A stretch of DNA of 60,805 bases from assembly GCF_002954775.1 (NCBI RefSeq), contig NZ_PJME01000055.1, forward strand, positions 1 through 60,805. Reading direction: 5' to 3'. Below are positions 1-7,617 of the stretch, one piece after another. This DNA comes from Streptomyces geranii. Lineage in GTDB: Bacteria > Actinomycetota > Actinomycetes > Streptomycetales > Streptomycetaceae. The notes under the pieces are model-generated. The model saw nothing but the letters and a program-made list of their open reading frames with translations. It was not told where the DNA came from and searched no databases. A program made the position numbers and the translations under genes. Every line of letters starts with the position of its first letter. Positions within the stretch are counted from its first letter, which is position 1.

Positions 1-63
1 CCCCCCCCCCCCCCCCAAAGATCGGCCTGAACGGCCTCGTCCTCAAACGCCGGACGGGCTCTG
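1..63. repeat. Homopolymer C tract and dispersed Streptomyces-type repeat at window edge
   Basis: The window opens with 16 consecutive C bases. From about 26 there is a segment containing CTCGTCCTCAAACGCCGGAC, the same core that recurs near 43305-43324 inside a gene. I recall this type of element as common between Streptomyces genes. It lies just downstream of the stop codon of the first minus-strand gene. The poly-C may be an assembly-edge artefact. Confidence 0.6.
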
Positions 64-67
64 GGGG

Positions 68-562
68 TCAGTCCTCGCCCCGTTCCTTCTCCGCCAGGTG
101 GATCACGCATACCGCCACCGCGATCAGCAGGGCCGGGTCCGCGTCGTCGCGTACGACGTCGACTCCGTAGGTCTCCCGGATGTGCAGCCAGCGGCGGGAG
201 ATCTGGGCCAGGAGTTCGCCGTCGTAGTCGACCGCGAACTCGCGGTCCAGGATCTTGCCGCTGACGTCCAGTTCGGTGCCGTCCACCAGTGATACCCGGT
301 AGTGATTGCGGAGCAGGGACAGGCGTTTGCGTTTGATCGTCGCCAAACGGTCGCCGTCCCGTTCGATCACCATCGTGTCCCGCAGGGCCAGCATCTTCTT
401 GTGGATGTCGATCAGGACCCTGCCCCGCGTGTCCTTCAGCTCGAAGGTGTCCCGCAGGCGCATCGCCTTGCCGTCGACCAGGTAGACCTTGTTGCCGTGC
501 TGGTCCTCGATCCAGTAGTCGTCGCCGAAGCCCAGCAGCCGGTCGCGTACGAGGAATCTCAT
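68..562 (-). CDS. LURP-one-related / tubby C-terminal-like protein
   Basis: A 164-residue protein starting MRFLVRDRLLGFGDDYWI, with the LURP-one-related layout: short beta strands carrying 'DQHGNKVYLVDGKAMRLRD' and 'VIERDGDRLATI'-like repeats and a hydrophobic C-terminal helix (ALLIAVAVCVIHLAE) that closes the barrel in this fold. Its molecular role in bacteria is not established. The ATG overlaps the stop of the upstream GlxA-type gene (ATGA), so the two are probably translationally coupled. The frame stays open far upstream, but that part has the composition of a shadow of the regulator gene, so the internal ATG at 562 was chosen. Confidence 0.85.
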   Translation of the reverse strand: MRFLVRDRLLGFGDDYWIEDQHGNKVYLVDGKAMRLRDTFELKDTRGRVLIDIHKKMLALRDTMVIERDGDRLATIKRKRLSLLRNHYRVSLVDGTELDVSGKILDREFAVDYDGELLAQISRRWLHIRETYGVDVVRDDADPALLIAVAVCVIHLAEKERGED

Positions 563-1572
563 GTACTCACCGGTTCCCCGCCACCGCGTCCGAAACGCCG
601 TCGGTACGCCGATGGGCTGAGTCCCGTCTCGTGGCGGAGCCGGGCGCGCAGGTTCGCCGCCGTGCCCAGGCCGCTGCGGGCCGCCACGACGTCCAGGCGT
701 TCCTCGCCCCGTTCGATCAGGCGGCGGGCCAGGGTCACTCGTTCTCCCGTCAGCCAGGTCAGGGGTGTGGTGCCCAGCTGGGCGCGGAAGCGGCGGTGCA
801 GGGTCGCCGGTGAGACCGCCGCCCTGGCCGCCAGGCCCGTCACCGTCAGGGGGTCGGCCAGGCGTTCCTGGGCCCAGGCCAGCAGCGGGCCGAGGGACTC
901 GTCCGGGGTCGCGGGCACCGGGCGTTCCACGAACTGGCGTTGCCCGCCGTCCCGGTGGGCGGCGAACACCAGGCGCCGGGAGACCGCGTTGGCGACCTCG
1001 GCACCATGGTCCGTACGCCAGATGTGCAGCCCGAGGTCCAATGCGGCTGCGCTGCCGGCGGCCGTGAGGATGTCGCCGTCGTCCGTGAACAGGACGTCCG
1101 GTTCGAGGCGGACCCGCGGGTGCAGTTGCCTGAAGGTGTTCGCCCACAGCCAGTGTGTTGTCGCCCGGCGGCCGTCCAGCAGGCCCGCCTCCGCGAGCGC
1201 GAAACTGCCTGTGCACAGGCTCATGACGCGGGCCCCGCGCGCGTGGGTGCGGCGTACCGCGTCGAGTACGGCTCTGCCGCGCGGGACGACGTTGTCCGGG
1301 CGGCCCGGTACGACGAGGGTGTCCGCCTCGTCCGCCGCCTCCAGGCCCGGTACTCCGGTGAGGGTGAGGAAGCCGTGGTTCAGGCGGACCTCGGGGGTCG
1401 GCGCGCACACCGTCACCTCGTACAGCGGGCCCGGCAGGCCCAGTTCGGGGCGCGGGAGTCCGAACAGCTCGGTCGCGACGCCCACCTCGAAGGGGTTCGT
1501 GCCCTCGTCGACGATCACGGCGACGCGGTGCGGGTGCCGTCCGGCAGTGGACTGAGAGGATCCTTGCGGCAT
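559..1572 (-). CDS. GlxA-family transcriptional regulator (DJ-1/PfpI + AraC HTH)
   Basis: A 337-residue cytoplasmic regulator. Residues about 15-185 form a DJ-1/PfpI-like amidotransferase fold with the nucleophile-elbow motif SLCTGSF (Cys120). Residues about 235-330 form an AraC-type double helix-turn-helix ending in HETGLSPSAYRRRFG. Proteins with this architecture are DNA-binding regulators whose N-terminal domain senses an unknown ligand. The gene overlaps the LURP-one gene downstream by 4 nt and is divergent from a cupin gene across only 51 bp, so the cupin is the obvious candidate target. Start ATG at 1572. Confidence 0.9.
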   Translation of the reverse strand: MPQGSSQSTAGRHPHRVAVIVDEGTNPFEVGVATELFGLPRPELGLPGPLYEVTVCAPTPEVRLNHGFLTLTGVPGLEAADEADTLVVPGRPDNVVPRGRAVLDAVRRTHARGARVMSLCTGSFALAEAGLLDGRRATTHWLWANTFRQLHPRVRLEPDVLFTDDGDILTAAGSAAALDLGLHIWRTDHGAEVANAVSRRLVFAAHRDGGQRQFVERPVPATPDESLGPLLAWAQERLADPLTVTGLAARAAVSPATLHRRFRAQLGTTPLTWLTGERVTLARRLIERGEERLDVVAARSGLGTAANLRARLRHETGLSPSAYRRRFGRGGGEPVST

Positions 1573-1623
1573 GTGCGATTTCTAGCACTCGTTCGGGGCA
1601 CCGTCACGGCTCACGATGGGGGC

Positions 1624-2031
1624 ATGACCTCCACCGAGCCCGTCTCGCTCCCCGTCTCCGTCCCAGTCGCCCTCGGCTCCTTCTCCGAGCTGTGGAGCCC
1701 CCGCATCCTCACCACCGTCAACGACTACGACGTACGCGTCGCGAAGGTCGAGGGCGAGCATGTCTGGCATGTGCACGAGGGCACGGACGAGTTCTTTCTC
1801 GTCCTGGACGGTGAACTGCACATCGCCCTGCGGGAGTCGGCCGGTGAGCGCACTGTCGTGCTGCCGAAGGGCTCGGCGTTCACGGTTCCCCGGGGCGTCG
1901 AGCACAGGCCGTACGCCCCGGTCCGTACCGAGATCCTGCTCCTCGAACCGTCCGGCACCCTGACCGTCGGCGATCGCCACGACGACGTGCCCGGTCATGT
2001 GGACGTAACGACGGGGCACGCCCTGGCCTGA
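1624..2031 (+). CDS. Cupin-domain protein
   Basis: A 135-residue small single-domain cupin. The first metal-binding motif is visible as HVHEGTDEFFLVLDGEL, and the second as PRGVEHRPYAPV. This predicts a metal-binding beta-barrel enzyme or binding protein of unknown substrate. Start ATG at 1624, preceded closely by GGGGG. It is transcribed away from the GlxA-type regulator from a 51-bp shared intergenic region, which suggests regulation by that protein. It ends 4 nt before the stop of the convergent DUF6458-like gene. Confidence 0.88.
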   Translation: MTSTEPVSLPVSVPVALGSFSELWSPRILTTVNDYDVRVAKVEGEHVWHVHEGTDEFFLVLDGELHIALRESAGERTVVLPKGSAFTVPRGVEHRPYAPVRTEILLLEPSGTLTVGDRHDDVPGHVDVTTGHALA

Positions 2032-2035
2032 GGAC

Positions 2036-2254
2036 TCAGCCGTGGTGGCGGTCCTCGTCGATCACTGTCGTCGAGTTCGGCAGCAGGACCCGCCTGCGGC
2101 GGGCGACGCTGCGGAACGCCAGGGCGCCGATCACCCCGACGATCATCAGGATGACGCCGACCAGGTCGAGGTTGACCCCCTCCATCTCCCAGTCGGTCGC
2201 GAAGGTGAGGATGGCTCCTACGGCGATGAGGATGATGCAGCCGCCGAGGCTCAT
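2036..2254 (-). CDS. Small membrane protein, DUF6458-like
   Basis: A 72-residue protein with two predicted membrane helices: GGCIILIAVGAILTFA, and LDLVGVILMIVGVIGALAF followed by basic RRRR. The tail carries PNSTTVIDED. This matches the short actinobacterial DUF6458 family, whose function is unknown. The start ATG at 2254 has a strong ribosome site (GGAGGCGACACTC). It lies 120 nt downstream of the aminopeptidase gene on the same strand and may be cotranscribed with it. Confidence 0.8.
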   Translation of the reverse strand: MSLGGCIILIAVGAILTFATDWEMEGVNLDLVGVILMIVGVIGALAFRSVARRRRVLLPNSTTVIDEDRHHG

Positions 2255-2374
2255 GAGTGTCGCCTCCCTGTCCGGTCCGGTCCTTCCGGAGATGCCGGTC
2301 GGGTTCGGGTGCCCCGGCCTCGGACAGGTATGCGCGACCGCGGGGACGCCCCTGCGTCAACTCCCCTTCGCTGC

Positions 2375-3697
2375 CTACCCCTCCAGGAACGCCACCAGCG
2401 CGTTCGCCAGCAGATGCGGGTCGTCCGCGCCGCACAGTTCGCGTGCGCTGTGCATCGACAGGATCGCCACCCCGATGTCGACCGTCTTGATGCCGTGCCT
2501 CGCCGCCGTGATCGGGCCGATCGTCGTGCCGCAGGGCATGGAGTTGTTGGAGACGAAGTTCTGGAAGGGGACGCCGGCCTTGTCGCAGGCCGCGACCCAG
2601 ACCGCGCGGCCCGAACCGTCCGTGGCGTAGCGGTTGTTGACGTTCACCTTGAGGATCGGGCCGCCGTTGACGCGCGGGTGGTGCGTCGGGTCGTGGCGCT
2701 CCGCGTAGTTGGGGTGGACGGCGTGGCCGGTGTCGGAGGACAGGCAGACGGTGCCGGCGAACGCCCGCGCCTTGTCCTCGTACGAGCCGCCCCGCGCGAA
2801 CACCGAACGCTCCAGCACGCTGCCGAGCAGCGGCCCGTCCGCGCCCGTGTCGCTCTGCGAGCCGTTCTCCTCGTGGTCGAAGGCCGCGAGGACCGGGATG
2901 TACGGGACCTCCCGGCCGCTCGTCGCGACGGCGGCCAGGGCCGCCGTCGCCGCGTGCACGGACAGGAGGTTGTCCATGCGCGGGCCGGCCACCAGCTCGC
3001 GGTCGCGGCCCAGGTAGGCGGGTGCCTCGACGGAGTGGGTCATCAGGTCCCAGCCGGTGACCTCGCCCGGCGCGAGTCCGGACTCCTCTTCGAGGAAGGC
3101 GATCAGGTCGCCCTCGCGGACGTCGTCCGACATACCCCAAATAGGCTGCAGATGGCGCTGCTTGTCGAGCTTCAGGCCGTCCGTGTTCACGGCCCGGTCG
3201 AGGTGGATGGCGAGCTGGGGGACTCGCAGGAGGGGGCGGTCGATGTTCACCAGGCGGTTGGTGCCGTCCCGGAGGGTGAGACGGCCGGCCAGACCGAGGT
3301 CGCGGTCGAGCCAGGAGTTGAGCAGCGGTCCGCCGTAGATCTCCACGGCGACCTGGCGCCAGCCGTGGCCGCCGAGGTCGGGCACCGGCTTGACCCGCAG
3401 GTTCGGGGAGTCGGTGTGGGCACCGACGATCCGGAACGGCGTGTGGGGCGCGGCTCCTTCGGGGACGTACCAGGCCACGATCGCGCCGCCGCGCAGCACG
3501 TACTTGCCGCCGCTCCCGGACGCGGAGCCCGCCGAGCCTTCCGCGTCCCAGGCGTCCGTCTCGACGACCTGGCGGAAGCCGGCCTTCTCCAGCCGCTCGG
3601 CGGTGTTCGCCACGGCGTGGTACGGCGACGGACTCGCCGCCAGGAAGGACATCAGGTCGTCGGTGTGGCCGCGGTCGAAGCGGTGGGGTGCGCTCAT
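2375..3697 (-). CDS. M18-family metalloaminopeptidase
   Basis: A 440-residue cytosolic aminopeptidase of peptidase family M18 (aspartyl aminopeptidase-like, two metal ions), which removes N-terminal residues from peptides. Seen in order: AHTDSPNLRVKP (metal His and Asp), FDHEENGSQS (catalytic and metal Glu), SSDTGHAVHPNY, and HDPTHHPRVNGGPILK near the C-terminus. The length fits the family. ATG at 3697 was chosen because AAGG lies about 9 nt upstream; an in-frame GTG three codons earlier falls inside that ribosome site. It follows the acyl-CoA dehydrogenase gene, from which it is separated by a strong hairpin. Confidence 0.92.
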   Translation of the reverse strand: MSAPHRFDRGHTDDLMSFLAASPSPYHAVANTAERLEKAGFRQVVETDAWDAEGSAGSASGSGGKYVLRGGAIVAWYVPEGAAPHTPFRIVGAHTDSPNLRVKPVPDLGGHGWRQVAVEIYGGPLLNSWLDRDLGLAGRLTLRDGTNRLVNIDRPLLRVPQLAIHLDRAVNTDGLKLDKQRHLQPIWGMSDDVREGDLIAFLEEESGLAPGEVTGWDLMTHSVEAPAYLGRDRELVAGPRMDNLLSVHAATAALAAVATSGREVPYIPVLAAFDHEENGSQSDTGADGPLLGSVLERSVFARGGSYEDKARAFAGTVCLSSDTGHAVHPNYAERHDPTHHPRVNGGPILKVNVNNRYATDGSGRAVWVAACDKAGVPFQNFVSNNSMPCGTTIGPITAARHGIKTVDIGVAILSMHSARELCGADDPHLLANALVAFLEG

Positions 3698-3842
3698 GGG
3701 GTTCACCTTAACGACGTAATAGCGCCCGCTCCCTGGGATGGTGAGCGGGCTCTCGTAACGGGGCTGTGAAGGCCGGACAACTGGTCGGTCAGTCAGTTTT
3801 CGGACACCTGGTGGACCGTGGGGGTGTGTCCCGTTTCAGCAG

Positions 3843-3888
3843 TACGGCGGCCCGCCCCGGAGTGCGAATCCGGGTGCGGGCCGCCGTA
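3843..3888 (-). terminator. Strong hairpin terminator after acyl-CoA dehydrogenase gene
   Basis: A perfect 13-bp inverted repeat (TACGGCGGCCCGC and its complement) with a 20-nt loop lies about 55 nt beyond the acyl-CoA dehydrogenase stop. No U-tract follows, which is usual in Streptomyces. A second weaker hairpin (GCCCGCTC/GAGCGGGC, 3724-3750) lies nearer the aminopeptidase start. Confidence 0.75.
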
Positions 3889-3943
3889 CTTGGCCTGCCG
3901 CGGGCGTACGCGCATACGTACGTGCGTACGGAGAAGGATGTGG

Positions 3944-5770
3944 CTAGAAGGCGGCCTCGTCCAGCTCCATCACGTCGAGGTCGACGCCCGCCGCGAGCTT
4001 GCGGGCGCCGGTGACGCCCGGCAGGACGGTGGCCGCGAAGAACTTCGCCGCCGCGATCTTGCCCTGGTAGAAGGGGACGTCCTTCGCGGACGCCGTCGGG
4101 AGCTTCTCGGCGGCCACGGCGGCGCCCTTGAGGAGGAGGTAGCCGACGACGACGTCGCCCGAGGCCATCAGCAGGCGGGTGGTGTTGAGGCCCACCTTGT
4201 AGATGTTCCTGACGTCCTGCTCGGTCGCCGCGAGGTCCGTCAGCATCAGGCCGACGATCGCCTCCAGCTCGACGGCCGCCTTGGCGAGCTGCTCGCGGGC
4301 CGCCGCCAGCTCCTCGCCGCCGGTGCCCGGGGCGAGGAACTTCTTGATGTCCTCGGCGAGGGAGTTGAGGGCAGCGCCCTGGTTGCGGACGATCTTCCGG
4401 AAGAAGAAGTCCTGGCCCTGGATCGCGGTCGTGCCCTCGTACAGGGTGTCGATCTTGGCGTCGCGGATGTACTGCTCGATCGGGTACTCCTGGAGGAACC
4501 CGGAGCCGCCGAAGGTCTGCAGCGACTGGGCGAGCTGCTCGTAGCCCTTCTCGGAGCCGTAGCCCTTCACGATCGGGAGGAGCAGGTCGTTCAGGGCCTC
4601 CAGGGCGGCGGTGTCCTCGCCGGCCGCCTCCTTGACCTGGATGTCGTCCTGCACGGAGGCCGTGTAGAGGACGAGGGCGCGCATGCCCTCGGCGTACGCC
4701 TTCTGCGTGAGCAGCGAGCGGCGGACGTCCGGGTGGTGCGTGATGGTGACCTTGGGCGCCGACTTGTCCAGGAAGTTGGCGAGGTCCGGACCCTGGACGC
4801 GCTCCTTGGCGTACTCCAGGGCGTTGAGGTAGCCGGTCGAGAGGGTGGAGATCGCCTTCGTGCCGACCATCATGCGGGCGAACTCGATGATCCGGAACAT
4901 CTGCCGGATGCCGTCGTGCTTGTCACCGATCAGCCAGCCCTTGGCCGGGTGCCGGTCGCCGAAGGTCATCTCGCAGGTGTTGGACGCCTTGAGGCCCATC
5001 TTGTGCTCGACGTTCGTCGCGTACACGCCGTTGCGCTCGCCCAGCTCGCCGGTCTCGAAGTCGAAGAGGAACTTCGGTACGAGGAAGAGGGACAGGCCCT
5101 TGGTGCCGGGGCCGTGGCCCTCGGGGCGGGCCAGCACGTAGTGAAGGATGTTCTCCTCCATGTCGTGCTCACCGGAGGTGATGAACCGCTTCACGCCCTC
5201 GATGTGCCAGGAGCCGTCCTCCTGCTGGACCGCCTTGGTGCGCCCGGCGCCCACGTCCGAGCCGGCGTCCGGCTCGGTGAGGACCATCGTGGAGCCCCAG
5301 GTCTTGTCGACCGCGATCTGGGCGATCTTCTTCTGTACGTCGTTGCCCTCTTCGTAGAGGATGCCGGCGAACGCCGGGCCCGAGGAGTACATCCACACGG
5401 CCGGGTTCGCGCCGAGCAGCAGTTCCGCGTACGACCAGATCAGGGAGCGGGGAGCGGTCGTACCGCCGATCTCCTCGGGCAGGCCCAGGCGCCAGTACTC
5501 CGAGTCCATGAAGGCCTTGTAGCTCTTCTTGAAGGACGCCGGTACGGGCGCCGTGTTCGTCTCTGGGTCGAAGACCGGCGGGGTGCGGTCGGCGTCCGTG
5601 AAGGACTCGGCCAGCTCGTTCTCCGCGAGGCGCGTCAGCTCCTCCAGGATGCTCTTGGCGGTGTCCGTGTCCATCTCCGTGAACGGACCCGTCCCGTACA
5701 GCTTGTCGCGCCCGAGGACCTCGAAGAGGTTGAACTCGATGTCGCGGAGATTCGACTTGTAGTGCCCCAT
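3944..5770 (-). CDS. Acyl-CoA dehydrogenase, long form
   Basis: A 608-residue flavoprotein that would oxidise acyl-CoA to trans-2-enoyl-CoA in fatty-acid beta-oxidation. Visible signatures are LTEPDAGSDVG (flavin/substrate motif, about residues 165-175) and YEGTTAIQGQDFFFRKI (about 443), where the Glu is the expected catalytic base. The protein is longer than the usual 380-residue dehydrogenases and has the extra N- and C-terminal regions of the roughly 600-residue actinobacterial and AidB-like forms. ATG at 5770 follows GGAG at about 8 nt. It appears monocistronic with a strong terminator. The substrate chain length cannot be read from the sequence. Confidence 0.93.
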   Translation of the reverse strand: MGHYKSNLRDIEFNLFEVLGRDKLYGTGPFTEMDTDTAKSILEELTRLAENELAESFTDADRTPPVFDPETNTAPVPASFKKSYKAFMDSEYWRLGLPEEIGGTTAPRSLIWSYAELLLGANPAVWMYSSGPAFAGILYEEGNDVQKKIAQIAVDKTWGSTMVLTEPDAGSDVGAGRTKAVQQEDGSWHIEGVKRFITSGEHDMEENILHYVLARPEGHGPGTKGLSLFLVPKFLFDFETGELGERNGVYATNVEHKMGLKASNTCEMTFGDRHPAKGWLIGDKHDGIRQMFRIIEFARMMVGTKAISTLSTGYLNALEYAKERVQGPDLANFLDKSAPKVTITHHPDVRRSLLTQKAYAEGMRALVLYTASVQDDIQVKEAAGEDTAALEALNDLLLPIVKGYGSEKGYEQLAQSLQTFGGSGFLQEYPIEQYIRDAKIDTLYEGTTAIQGQDFFFRKIVRNQGAALNSLAEDIKKFLAPGTGGEELAAAREQLAKAAVELEAIVGLMLTDLAATEQDVRNIYKVGLNTTRLLMASGDVVVGYLLLKGAAVAAEKLPTASAKDVPFYQGKIAAAKFFAATVLPGVTGARKLAAGVDLDVMELDEAAF

Positions 5771-5933
5771 GGCGACTGCTCCGTAGAGAGATCGGCGAGG
5801 CACTGACTCCTCGCGCCTAATTCGCGTACCAACTAGTAGCTTCTTCCCTCCGATGATGCTACCCGCCGGTAATAAGGCGCAACCCCAGTCGGCCGTTTGT
5901 GACGCGATACGCGCGAATCGATCTACGTATGGT

Positions 5934-6779
5934 CTAGACCGGGACGGTGAGGGTGGCCGTGTAGCCCTTGTCCACGCTGCCTTCCGTGGTCGCCAGCTGC
6001 TGGTCGTAGCCGTCGCTGAAGATGTTGTCGGTCTCCAGCGAGAGCTGGCTGAGGTTCTCCACGCTCCTGCTGTAGCCGTCCGTCGCGTACACCGTGTCGC
6101 AGACGTCCTTCGGGAACGCCAGCTGCGAGGTGTTCGTTATCGACGTGGCCGCGGTCGCGTCCTCGATGCTGCCGTAGACCTCGAAGTGGATGTGCGGCCA
6201 GCGGCCGGTGTAGCAGGCCGGGAAGATGCTGGTGAAGGTGACCTGGCCCTTGTCGTCCGTCTCCTGGACGCCCCGGAGGTAGTTCTCGTCGGTGACGCCC
6301 TCGGAGTAGAGGGAGTAGTTGCCCTCGCGGTCGCAGTGCCACAGGTAGACGGCCGCTCCCACCTTGGGGGTCGAGCAGCCGGAGGCCGCGTCGACGACGG
6401 TGAGCGTGATGGTGAGCGGCACGCCCTCGGCCTTGCCGCCCGCCGAGTTCCCGAAGCTGGACGTGATGTCGCTGCGGACGACGCCGCTCTCCTTGAGGAC
6501 GTTCACGCCGTTCGAACCGTCGCCCGGGTAGGGGCCGGCGGTCTCGTTCGGGATGGTCGCGCACTCGGCGGAGGAGGCGGACGAGGAACCCGTCCCGCTG
6601 CTGGAGGAGGCGGTGTCGGTGGCTGCCGAGGAGGTGGAGTCGTCGGCGCTGCAGCCCACCAGCGGCACGAGGCTCGCGCCCGCCAGCAGGCGGATCATCT
6701 TGCGGCGGGCGAGGACGGGGAGGTCGTAGGAGAGGCCTCTGTCGTGCTCGTGGTCGTCGTGGTGCCCGTGTCCGCTCAT
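5934..6779 (-). CDS. Tat-exported lipoprotein, intradiol ring-cleavage dioxygenase family
   Basis: A 281-residue protein. After a His-rich start it carries a twin-arginine signal (ARRKMIRLLAGAS) ending in a lipobox LVGC, so it is predicted to be anchored outside the membrane. A Ser/Thr-rich spacer follows. The dioxygenase core shows WHCDREGNYSLY, then CYTGRWPHIHFEVY, which supply the two Tyr and two His ligands expected for non-haem Fe(III). The family cleaves catechols to muconate-type acids. Start ATG at 6779 with AGGGAG 7 nt upstream. It is divergent from the SseB-like gene. Two further secreted homologues lie at 16.3-18.4 kb. Confidence 0.88.
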   Translation of the reverse strand: MSGHGHHDDHEHDRGLSYDLPVLARRKMIRLLAGASLVPLVGCSADDSTSSAATDTASSSSGTGSSSASSAECATIPNETAGPYPGDGSNGVNVLKESGVVRSDITSSFGNSAGGKAEGVPLTITLTVVDAASGCSTPKVGAAVYLWHCDREGNYSLYSEGVTDENYLRGVQETDDKGQVTFTSIFPACYTGRWPHIHFEVYGSIEDATAATSITNTSQLAFPKDVCDTVYATDGYSRSVENLSQLSLETDNIFSDGYDQQLATTEGSVDKGYTATLTVPV

Positions 6780-6954
6780 GGCCGTTCTCCCTTGTGTCCG
6801 GCGCCCGCGGGTGATTGCCGGGACTTTGCCGCTGCCTGATGGTTTCTTTGTCGAAACCGACGGTATGAGCGCCCACTGTGCGAAACCAGGGTCGCACCTG
6901 TGGACTCCCCATGGGGCTGCCCGGCCCCGCCGTGCTCTCGGTACTCTTGCGGTC

Positions 6955-7416
6955 ATGTACGGCTACGAGAACGCTGGCGCGCAGCAGCAGTACGCCCAGC
7001 CGCAGCAGCAGATGCCGGGCGGGTACGGCCAGCAGCCGCCGCTGTACCCCGAGCCGTCCCCGCCGTCCCTCGCGGACGCGGTGCGCGCCTTCACGACGGG
7101 CTCGATGTCGGCCGAGGACTTCCAGCAGGTCTTCGCCACGTCGAAGGTGTACTGCCCGCGCGGCGACAACCCCGGGTTCCTGGCGCTGCACAACACCCAG
7201 CAGCCGGTGATCCCGATGTTCACCTCGCTGAAGGAGCTGCGCCGCTACGCCGGCAAGGAGTCCAAGTACTTCGTGATCACCGGCGCCGAGGTCATCGACC
7301 TGCTGCCCACCGGCTACGGCTTCGTCGTGGACATGGAGGGCGAGCACCGGATGGTGTTCGACGCGAAGGCGGTCGAGCAGATGGTCGAGTTCGCGATGCG
7401 CAGGATGTACGGCTGA
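6955..7416 (+). CDS. SseB-like N-terminal domain protein
   Basis: A 153-residue soluble protein. The N-terminal 45 residues are Gln/Pro/Tyr-rich (QQQYAQPQQQMPGGYGQQPP), followed by an SseB-type domain with the pattern VYCPRGDNPGFLALHN, IPMFTSLKELRRYAG, and a C-terminal MVFDAKAVEQMVEFAMRRM. In Streptomyces this family is common and uncharacterised; it resembles the SseB serine-sensitivity and type III secretion chaperone domain only in fold. ATG at 6955 was chosen because the reading frame upstream looks non-coding. Confidence 0.82.
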   Translation: MYGYENAGAQQQYAQPQQQMPGGYGQQPPLYPEPSPPSLADAVRAFTTGSMSAEDFQQVFATSKVYCPRGDNPGFLALHNTQQPVIPMFTSLKELRRYAGKESKYFVITGAEVIDLLPTGYGFVVDMEGEHRMVFDAKAVEQMVEFAMRRMYG

Positions 7417-7438
7417 CGGTCCTCCCGTGAGCTGACGG

Positions 7439-7458
7439 ACTTCCCGCGTGAGGGAAGT
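7439..7458 (+). terminator. Short hairpin after SseB-like gene
   Basis: A 7-bp perfect stem, ACTTCCC/GGGAAGT, with a 6-nt loop, 22 nt after the stop codon. It is modest in strength. The remaining intergenic DNA to 7617 shows no gene. Confidence 0.4.
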
Positions 7459-7617
7459 GTGGGGGAAATCCACTCCACGTTTGTCACAGGCATGCCATAG
7501 GGTTTCTTCTGGCAGCCGCGCCCCGTCCGCCACCGCGCTTTCGCGGTCGCGTCCGGGTGTCGCGCGGCGCTCTCGACTCCCGGGCGATCCCGGGTTCCTT
7601 GTGGGGGGTTCTTTCCT

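Noticed and set aside
68..1588. 506-residue open frame spanning the LURP-one gene and the regulator gene
   Set aside because: Only the last 164 residues have real protein character; the rest is an Arg/Pro/Gly-rich shadow of the GlxA-type gene.
3901..3935. CGTACG-rich near-palindrome after the acyl-CoA dehydrogenase gene
   Set aside because: Imperfect arms and frequent hexamer in this genome; no known operator matches.
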